The notes under the pieces are model-generated. The model had not been told where the DNA came from. It saw only the letters and a program-made list of their open reading frames with translations, and did no database searches. A stretch of DNA of 9,479 nt from Candidatus Omnitrophota bacterium. Its GTDB lineage: Bacteria; Omnitrophota; Gorgyraeia; JAGLLT01. The DNA lies in assembly GCA_030630095.1 (NCBI GenBank), contig DAOVNW010000025.1, positions 1 through 9,479 on the forward strand, read 5' to 3'. Every line of letters begins with the position of its first letter. Position 1 is the stretch's first letter. Below, piece by piece: positions 5,827 to 9,479 of the stretch. Position numbers and translations under genes: made by a program.

Positions 5827-6038
5827 TGAGAGAAGTAAGAGTTCGGGAGCCTGGTTATTTTTCGGTGAAGAGTTTGGCGGCGTATCTGGCGTGCTCTCAG
5901 GGGACTATCTGGCGCAACTGGGTTGAGTGGAAGGAAAAATATAAAATCAATCCGATTCGGCTGAACGGTAAAAAAGGGGGTAAAGCCAGTTTGCGATTTA
6001 AGAGAAGTGAGATAAATAGAATGCTGGAGCTATGGTGA
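5826..6038 (+). CDS. Excisionase-like winged helix-turn-helix protein
   Basis: A 70-residue DNA-binding protein. GYFSVKSLAAYLACSQGTIWRNW (about 10-32) matches the HTH_17/excisionase pattern, an amphipathic helix, a turn and a recognition helix at the SQGTIW position. A basic wing follows (LNGKKGGKASLRFKRSEINRML), where R-F plus SEI is the usual end of the domain. This family includes phage Xis proteins that bend att DNA to direct excision, and small MerR-like regulators. With an integrase in the same element, an excision factor is the leading idea, but it lies far from the integrase and is expressed with the early genes, so an early regulator is also possible. It starts within the stop of the upstream gene. 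Confidence 0.82.
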   Translation: MREVRVREPGYFSVKSLAAYLACSQGTIWRNWVEWKEKYKINPIRLNGKKGGKASLRFKRSEINRMLELW

Positions 6039-6063
6039 AATAAAGAGAAGGGGGCATTGTGAA

Positions 6064-6207
6064 ATGAGCATCAGAACATTAACTATAATTTTAACTCCTA
6101 TTGCCGCAACAATATGGGCCTTTAATATTTTATTCTTAGATAAGATATTTAACTGGAACTTTAGAAGAGAATACAATAATTGCGTTAAGAGAAGCGAGTT
6201 TAAATAA
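6064..6207 (+). CDS. Microprotein with one membrane segment
   Basis: A 47-residue protein. Residues about 4-27 (LTIILTPIAATIWAFNILFL) are a hydrophobic membrane segment, followed by a basic, aromatic tail. AAGGGGG lies about 9 bp before the ATG. It starts 25 bp after the excisionase-like gene in the same direction, and the next small gene follows after 18 bp. No family recognised. Shortness lowers confidence, but the ribosome site and the regular packing with its neighbours support a real gene. Confidence 0.6.
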   Translation: MSIRTLTIILTPIAATIWAFNILFLDKIFNWNFRREYNNCVKRSEFK

Positions 6208-6225
6208 AGAGAAGGAGGTATTGCG

Positions 6226-6348
6226 ATGGGTGCGTTGGGATGGGTTATTTTGAGCGGTAGTTTTCTGTTAATGCTGGTTATCGCTATTGCCAGTGTGATA
6301 AAGGACACTTGTCCTGGAATACTACGGGAGCCGGAAGAAGGTGAGTGA
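6226..6348 (+). CDS. Microprotein with one membrane segment
   Basis: A 40-residue protein: Gly-rich start, a membrane segment (about 5-25, WVILSGSFLLMLVIAIASVI), then KDTCPGILREPEEGE, an acidic tail. A very good Shine-Dalgarno (GAAGGAGG, 6211-6218) precedes the ATG by 7 bp. It is the second of three tiny genes in a row; the stop almost touches the next ATG (6350). Function unknown. Short membrane peptides in phage early regions can affect host membranes, but nothing here shows that. Confidence 0.65.
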   Translation: MGALGWVILSGSFLLMLVIAIASVIKDTCPGILREPEEGE

Positions 6349-6349
6349 T

Positions 6350-6424
6350 ATGGAGCAATATATCCAGGATAGGAATAAGATTTTGTGGTGGCTGTATACG
6401 GGGGAGTGGACTGAGGAATGTTAG
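6350..6424 (+). CDS. Possible 24-residue microprotein
   Basis: Encodes a soluble peptide rich in Trp and acidic residues (three Trp in 24; ends GEWTEEC). GAAGGTGAG lies just upstream of the ATG, the start follows the previous stop by one base, and the stop overlaps the histone-fold gene's start by 7 bp. That packing supports translation, either as a true peptide or as a coupling leader for the next gene. Too short to assign anything. Confidence 0.45.
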   Translation: MEQYIQDRNKILWWLYTGEWTEEC

Positions 6425-6606
6425 TCAATCAAAAGCAGATTAAGCAATATTTGAAGGATCATAATAAGCGGACTTCCCGGGAGTTTCTTGATGTCCTGGA
6501 CGCTAAGATCAGGGTGATTATTAACCGGGGGATTTTCGCCAGCAATAATTTCAAGACGGTGAAGGGTGTAGATATCGCGAGTTTATCTATCCGGAGAGAA
6601 ATCTAA
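6418..6606 (+). CDS. Small histone-fold protein
   Basis: A 62-residue protein whose layout matches a single histone fold. Helix 1 is about 3-14 (NQKQIKQYLKDH). The loop-1 element KRTS (17-20) corresponds to the archaeal RVS. The long helix 2 is about 20-43 (REFLDVLDAKIRVIINRGIF). The loop-2 motif KTVKGVDI (46-53) corresponds to archaeal KTIKAEDI, and a short basic helix 3 runs to the end. It is a little shorter than archaeal histones (about 66-69) and basic overall. Small bacterial histone-fold proteins are known, with DNA binding or bending shown for some; here the role would be packing or bending the element's DNA, perhaps at the origin in the gene two downstream. The assignment is by motif comparison from memory. 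It starts inside the preceding 24-codon gene and its TAA overlaps the next ATG by one base. The alternative is an unrelated three-helix protein. Confidence 0.68.
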   Translation: MLVNQKQIKQYLKDHNKRTSREFLDVLDAKIRVIINRGIFASNNFKTVKGVDIASLSIRREI

Positions 6607-6944
6607 TGCAGGTAATACAGCAGAAGGGGCCATATCGTATGTCGCGCAAGGATTTTGAGCAGGAGACGAATTCAACAGCGTCAAAAAATATGGAGTTTCG
6701 TCCGGAGATAATAGCCTTTGAGAGGATGCCAAGGGCTAAGCAGATGCAGTATGTCAATATCGCCAGAGAGAAGGCCCGGGCAGGGACGTGCTTTATGTGC
6801 CGGCTGATAGTTGACAAGAAGGATGTGGTTTTGGGAGGAGAGGCGACTTTTTCGCGGGCATCCAAGATCTCGCATCTGATTGTTTGCTGTGATCCGGGCA
6901 AAGAATGTAATAAAAAATATTTAGGGGGAAAGAGTCGAACGTAG
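6606..6944 (+). CDS. Hypothetical protein with zinc-finger-like cysteines
   Basis: A 112-residue protein of unknown function. The N-terminal half is charged and probably helical. The C-terminal half has CFMC (about 62-65) and later CCDPGKEC (about 93-100), a CxxC...C(C)xxxxxC arrangement that could hold a zinc ion around the strand pair between them. The ATG at 6606 overlaps the previous TAA by one base and has GGAGAG upstream; an internal ATG at 6639 is an alternative. The gene ends near the GGGGG run at 6924-6928, just where the open frame of the replication protein begins in the +1 frame, so the two overlap out of frame. Confidence 0.72.
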   Translation: MQVIQQKGPYRMSRKDFEQETNSTASKNMEFRPEIIAFERMPRAKQMQYVNIAREKARAGTCFMCRLIVDKKDVVLGGEATFSRASKISHLIVCCDPGKECNKKYLGGKSRT

Positions 6945-6990
6945 GGATAACTTTGAGGTAAGGGACCTGCGGGCAAAGAGCAGGTTTTAT

Positions 6991-7794
6991 GTGGACAACG
7001 AGACGATTGATTCATACGCGAAGTATATCGGCATATATTCTTTGGGCGTATATCTTTCCTTATGCCGGCACTCCAATAAAGAGCAGAAGTCCTGGCCGTC
7101 AATAGGCAAAATAGCCGAGGAGCTCAATATCAGCATTCCGATGGTTCATGGAGCCATTTGGACATTGGAGACATTAAATATAATTAAAAAGCGCCGTGTG
7201 GGCAAAATGACGTGCAATAGATACTGGCTGCTGGATAAGAAAGAATGGATTTCTCTAACAGTAGAGGCTGTGGATAAACTCATAAGTGATATAAACCCTG
7301 TTAACATCACCTATAAACGACGTTTACATCACATATTAACCACGTTTACATCAAGTAGTAAGGAAACTAAGAGTAAGGAAACTAAGAGTAAGGCAAATCG
7401 GGCAAAGCCCGATGCTTCTAAGAAACCAATCAAACCTGTGGATAACTTTCCATATCCTAAACCTACCGAAAAACAGTTAAGCGAATTAACCGAATTATTA
7501 GCAATGGTTGCTAATGCCGGAGTGAGGATATACGCGCTTCAGCAAAGCGTAAAAAGTGAAGTCGGATATTACCCGCCGCCTGCAATTATGATAAAGGCCT
7601 GTAAGCGATATCTTCAGAGTAACGGTAGGATAGCAAATGGCTGGGCATGGTTTAAGCATGTGGTAAAAAGCGAGTCCGGCGATTTCTACGCGAATATTAA
7701 TATACAAGAACATCGGAAGTTTAAGAAAGAACCGTCGCGGCTGGGTGCACTAATGAATCAGGCGATGAGCCGGGATTTGGGGAGACGCGCGTGA
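6991..7794 (+). CDS. Replication-initiator-like protein with winged helix-turn-helix (start uncertain, possibly upstream)
   Basis: At least 267 residues. The N-terminal part is a winged-helix domain (about 15-85): GVYLSLCRHSNKEQKSWPSIGKIAEELNISIPMVHGAIWTLETLNIIKKRRVGKMTCNRYWLLD, the type found in phage O-like replication initiators and RepA-like proteins. A Lys/Ser-rich linker follows (about 120-150), then a C-terminal domain (about 158-250) with WAWFKHVV. The linker and the region before it are encoded by the iterons and 15-bp repeats described separately. The only ATG/GTG/TTG in this frame near the 5' end is GTG 6991, with a weak upstream AGG. The frame is nevertheless open from 6925, and ERRDNFEVRDLRAKSRFYV just before the GTG looks like genuine protein, so the true product is probably longer. 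The stop overlaps the next gene by 4 bp. A general transcription regulator is the main alternative. Confidence 0.75.
   Translation: MDNETIDSYAKYIGIYSLGVYLSLCRHSNKEQKSWPSIGKIAEELNISIPMVHGAIWTLETLNIIKKRRVGKMTCNRYWLLDKKEWISLTVEAVDKLISDINPVNITYKRRLHHILTTFTSSSKETKSKETKSKANRAKPDASKKPIKPVDNFPYPKPTEKQLSELTELLAMVANAGVRIYALQQSVKSEVGYYPPPAIMIKACKRYLQSNGRIANGWAWFKHVVKSESGDFYANINIQEHRKFKKEPSRLGALMNQAMSRDLGRRA
7290..7355 (+). repeat. Three tandem 22-bp iterons, candidate replication origin
   Basis: Units start at 7290, 7312 and 7334 and follow TATWAACNNYGTTWACATCA plus two bases. TGTTAACATCA, CGTTTACATCA and CGTTTACATCA occur at 7299, 7321 and 7343, exactly 22 bp apart (two helical turns). Each unit holds a dyad TWAAC-N3-GTTWA; in the middle unit it is a perfect TAAACG-A-CGTTTA. 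The three copies are read in three different frames of the surrounding gene (VNIT, RLHH, TFTS), so the repetition is not protein repetition. Iterons inside an initiator gene are the lambda O/ori arrangement; the function is inferred. Confidence 0.7.
7358..7387 (+). repeat. 15-bp tandem repeat next to the iterons
   Basis: GTAAGGAAACTAAGA occurs twice without gap (7358-7372, 7373-7387), with a third partial copy GTAAGG. It begins 2 bp after the last iteron and has a strongly purine-rich plus strand. In protein it gives the doubled SKETK in the linker. It could be the duplex-opening part of the origin or simply a slippage repeat in a tolerant linker. Confidence 0.65.
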
Positions 7795-7994
7795 AAAGAA
7801 TTATTGCCTGGTATAAGAAGCGGCGATTACGCAAGATGCTGAAGACCACTGTGCGGATTTTGGGGGCGGTGGAGCAGATGATGAAGCAGGCGGGTTATTC
7901 AAGGCAGAAACGCCGTGAGGTATGGCGCAACTTTTCTAAGTTTAACGGCCGGAAGGATATTATTAAGCTTTTGGAGCGGAGTTTGTGGGATTAA
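7791..7994 (+). CDS. Small basic protein of unknown function
   Basis: A 67-residue, strongly basic protein with helical character (KRIIAWYKKRRLRKMLKTTVRILG, then AGYSRQKRREVWRNFSKFNGRKDIIKLLERS). It starts with GTG overlapping the initiator's TGA (GTGA, 4 bp), so it is translationally coupled to it. That coupling and the charge fit a nucleic-acid-binding partner of replication, but no family is recognised. It ends 19 bp before the next ATG. Confidence 0.72.
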   Translation: MKRIIAWYKKRRLRKMLKTTVRILGAVEQMMKQAGYSRQKRREVWRNFSKFNGRKDIIKLLERSLWD

Positions 7995-8013
7995 TTTTTA
8001 AGGAGGTGCGGAG

Positions 8014-8130
8014 ATGTTTAAGATGGACAGGGTTAACGTTGAATTATTAAGTTTACCGCTGTTGGTAATAGCGCCGATTTTGTGGGTGATTAGGAAAATC
8101 AGGGAGGGGATGCTTAGAAATGCTAAATAG
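8014..8130 (+). CDS. Small membrane protein
   Basis: A 38-residue protein with a hydrophobic segment (about 10-26, ELLSLPLLVIAPILWVI) followed by a positive cluster (RKIREGMLRNAK), so a single membrane pass with the C terminus inside is likely. It has one of the best ribosome sites in the window (AAGGAGGTG, 8000-8008). Its end overlaps the transglycosylase-like gene by 11 bp, and position and topology would fit a holin-like or accessory role for that exported enzyme. This is inference; holins this short with one segment are unusual. Confidence 0.62.
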   Translation: MFKMDRVNVELLSLPLLVIAPILWVIRKIREGMLRNAK

Positions 8131-8584
8131 AAAAGAAGCGAAAGAGGTTTTGATTAAGTTGTTTTGGATTATTGTAGCTTGCGCGATTTTAATTCTTTTA
8201 ACAAATTTGAGTTATGCTGGAGAGGTTGACGATTTGCTGTGTGTGATTTCCCGGGCGGAGAGTTCTGGGGGTAAGTTTTTGAGTGGTGACGGAGGTAAGA
8301 GCCTGGACGCTTATCATATTTGCGCGGCTGTTGTCATAGATTATAATCGGGCTAATGGAGCAGCATATAAGCACACGGACCTGCTTACCGGCAGTATTAA
8401 TGAAAAAATAGCGCGCTGGCATGTTCGGAGGATCATCAGGCTGTTAAAGCGCAAGGGAATATATAGCCGGGCAAAGGTGATCCAGGTGTGGAACGTAGGA
8501 TTTGCGGCGCTTAAAAGGCCGCTGCCTAAGAAGCATAGGAATTTGGTTTATAACAAGATTTACGCGGAGGTGGTGTGTAGATGA
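8120..8584 (+). CDS. Exported lysozyme-like / lytic transglycosylase protein
   Basis: A 154-residue protein likely acting on peptidoglycan outside the inner membrane. An N-terminal basic stretch and hydrophobic core (about 11-30) end in LSYA, a signal peptidase I-type site after Ala33. The mature part begins GEVDDLLCVISRAESSGG, where Glu47 followed by SSGG matches the catalytic Glu of SLT-type lytic transglycosylases. GDGGKSLDAYHI and WNVGFAALKRP take the places of the family's G-G..Y.I and A..YN.G motifs. The match is partial: the usual YNGG is WNVG and the product is short, so activity is not certain. It overlaps the preceding membrane protein gene, and the downstream 29-codon gene starts in its last codons. 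It could serve phage release, cell entry or DNA-transfer wall opening. Confidence 0.78.
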   Translation: MLNRKEAKEVLIKLFWIIVACAILILLTNLSYAGEVDDLLCVISRAESSGGKFLSGDGGKSLDAYHICAAVVIDYNRANGAAYKHTDLLTGSINEKIARWHVRRIIRLLKRKGIYSRAKVIQVWNVGFAALKRPLPKKHRNLVYNKIYAEVVCR

Positions 8585-8670
8585 CGAAGAAAGCCCAAAG
8601 CAAAAAAGTTAAGAAGCAGAGAAAGCGGAATAAACAGGCTAAGTTGTCACGGCGTAGGAATAGGGGGTAA
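8581..8670 (+). CDS. 29-residue protamine-like basic peptide
   Basis: Product MTKKAQSKKVKKQRKRNKQ followed by AKLSRRRNRG: 15 of 29 residues are Lys or Arg and none is acidic. It starts in an ATGA overlap with the transglycosylase gene, GGAGG lies about 12 bp upstream, and its stop is 3 bp before the methyltransferase-like gene, so it fits the operon exactly. The composition suggests nucleic-acid binding or a ribosomal-protein-like tail; no family can be named. Confidence 0.55.
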   Translation: MTKKAQSKKVKKQRKRNKQAKLSRRRNRG

Positions 8671-8673
8671 GGT

Positions 8674-9207
8674 ATGAAATTAGATAAAATTTACAGAACA
8701 ACCAAATGCTTTGGGGTGGCCAAGGGAGCAAAAATAAAAGGAGCTTTTCCTTATGGTTTTTTAAATTGGGTGCAAGTAATGGGCTGGTGTGGGCAAACTC
8801 GTTGTTATCTATGCTCTGGGTTGGTTGATGATATGGCGGCCGTCAGGGTGGATATTAGGAAAGAATGTAATCCTACGCATTGTGAAGATGCCAAAAGCAC
8901 ATCCCTTAAATCCGAAAGCGTTGACTGGGTAATAATAGACCCACCCTATACAAAAATATTAGCTCAAGATTACTATAAGACTGAAAAGCATTATCATGGA
9001 ATAAATACCTATACCAAAGAAGCTGAAAGGATATGTAAAAAAGGAGGACTTATACTAACATTATCCTATGAAATCCCAAAAAGAATAAAAAATTGTAATT
9101 TTATAGCCGTTGTTGGGGTGTACACAATTCCTTTTACCGGATATATGCGGTGTTTTACAGTGTCAAAAAAGAAAAAACAGTTAATAGAAAAAGGAGAGGA
9201 AGGATGA
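8674..9207 (+). CDS. DNA methyltransferase-like protein with DPPY motif
   Basis: A 177-residue protein. DWVIIDPPYTKILA (DPPY at 89-92) is the catalytic motif IV of amino-methyltransferases (N6-adenine or N4-cytosine). Before it, VRVDIRKECNPTHCEDAKSTSLKSESVDWVI has the acidic residue and DA of the SAM-binding half, and KKGGLILTLSYEIPKR (122-137) is the typical strand after motif IV. Odd: no glycine-rich GxGxG motif I is visible; instead a cysteine cluster CGQTRCYLC (39-47) precedes the SAM region and may bind zinc. With 177 residues there is no room for a large target-recognition domain. As an orphan phage gene it could modify the element's DNA against host restriction, or modify RNA. It begins 3 bp after the basic-peptide gene, and its stop overlaps the next gene by 4 bp. 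Confidence 0.8.
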   Translation: MKLDKIYRTTKCFGVAKGAKIKGAFPYGFLNWVQVMGWCGQTRCYLCSGLVDDMAAVRVDIRKECNPTHCEDAKSTSLKSESVDWVIIDPPYTKILAQDYYKTEKHYHGINTYTKEAERICKKGGLILTLSYEIPKRIKNCNFIAVVGVYTIPFTGYMRCFTVSKKKKQLIEKGEEG

Positions 9208-9479
9208 AGAAAGTATTTTTGATTGTTGTTTTGGTGGTGTGTGTTTTTTGTGGGGTGGTGGAGGCGGCGGATACGGTGGTTATGATAGATGGTGAAATTG
9301 CCGTGCATAAGAGTGACGCGAACCGGCTGGCGCGGGATATTCAGCGGAAGGAAGCTGAGTTGGAGTCTATGCGCAAGAACCTTAACTTTATTGACGGAGC
9401 GCAGGCGGGGCTTGTGGTTTTAAAGAAGAGGGTGATTGCTGAGGCGAAAAAAGAAGCCGCCCTGGAAAAAATTAAAAAG
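9204..9479 (+). CDS. Exported coiled-coil protein, N-terminal part (cut by window end)
   Basis: The first 92 residues are visible. MKKVFLIVVLVVCVFCGVVEA is a signal peptide with a likely cleavage at VEA-ADT; the cysteines are not in a convincing lipobox. After a short extended stretch (DTVVMIDGEIAV) the sequence becomes a highly charged, heptad-like helix (about 38-92) rich in Lys, Glu, Arg and Ala. GGAGAGGAAGG precedes the ATG, which overlaps the methyltransferase-like stop (ATGA). It is probably periplasmic. Function unknown; it might be a spanin-like or envelope-interacting protein, but the visible part is not enough to tell. Confidence 0.75.
   Translation, partial: MKKVFLIVVLVVCVFCGVVEAADTVVMIDGEIAVHKSDANRLARDIQRKEAELESMRKNLNFIDGAQAGLVVLKKRVIAEAKKEAALEKIKK

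Larger units (their letters stand above)
2421..9479. mobile_element. Left part of an integrated temperate-phage-like element (prophage; right end outside window)
   Basis: The boundary is the broken tRNA-Arg gene. The gene order is that of a temperate phage: integrase beside the att site, lysogeny-type genes and an XRE repressor on the minus strand, a divergent promoter/operator region, then a Cro-like protein, an excisionase-like protein, many small genes, a replication initiator with a candidate origin, and accessory enzymes on the plus strand. Genes are short, tightly overlapped and mostly unfamiliar, unlike the host genes before 2375. No terminase, portal, capsid or tail gene is visible in the 7 kb shown, so a phage satellite or an integrative plasmid-like element remains possible. 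Confidence 0.85.

Noticed and set aside
6030..6428. 132-codon minus-strand open frame
   Set aside because: It lies opposite three well-supported small plus-strand genes with good ribosome sites, has low-complexity Ser/Pro composition and no Shine-Dalgarno.
6587..7102. 171-codon minus-strand open frame
   Set aside because: Antisense to the cysteine-motif gene and the start of the replication gene; no family resemblance and no ribosome site.

Overview
The window joins a bacterial chromosome segment (1-2420) to the left end of an integrated temperate-phage-like element (about 2421 to the window end, where it is cut off). The host part holds the C-terminal half of pyruvate phosphate dikinase, a sigma-70 family sigma factor of RpoD/RpoS type, and the 5' half of a tRNA-Arg(CCU) gene. 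The tRNA is broken just after the anticodon loop, and that break marks the attachment site. Codon use is mixed with moderate GC, Shine-Dalgarno sequences are strong (AGGAGG type), and several exported proteins have signal peptides. Together with the ppdK/sigma gene style, this suggests an uncultured Gram-negative-type lineage. The overall look recalls Candidatus Omnitrophota-like genomes, but that is an impression and not something the window proves.

Leftward arm of the element (minus strand, 2489-5115): a tyrosine integrase next to the att site, a membrane zinc-ribbon protein, a stand-alone protein with a complete HsdR-N-type nuclease core, three 11-bp repeats at an exact 28-bp period, and a short XRE-type repressor. 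Integrase, zinc-ribbon and nuclease genes are packed 2-4 bp apart, so they probably form one operon with or just behind the repressor.

Switch region (5116-5377): two near-consensus divergent promoters (TTGACT-N17-TACTAT leftward, TTGACA-N17-TAATAT rightward, both with an extended -10 TG) and four copies of a 13-bp operator-like sequence, ACAARYTAWATGT. One copy sits exactly in the -35/-10 spacer of each promoter, one lies between the promoters, and one lies in the rightward leader.

Rightward arm (plus strand, 5378-9479): a Cro-like HTH protein, a small unknown protein, an excisionase-like winged HTH protein, three microproteins (two with a membrane segment), a small histone-fold protein, a cysteine-motif protein, a replication-initiator-like winged-HTH protein, two small proteins, an exported lytic-transglycosylase-like protein, a 29-residue protamine-like peptide, a DPPY-motif methyltransferase-like protein and the start of an exported coiled-coil protein. 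Genes mostly overlap by 1-11 bp, so this looks like one long early operon.

Two points stand out. Inside the initiator gene lie three tandem 22-bp iterons, each holding a dyad, followed by a 15-bp tandem repeat. Because 22 is not a multiple of 3, the repeats fall in all three reading frames, so selection must act on the DNA; this is a strong candidate for a lambda-like replication origin inside the initiator gene. The phage-like operon also encodes a short histone-fold protein just upstream of that initiator.
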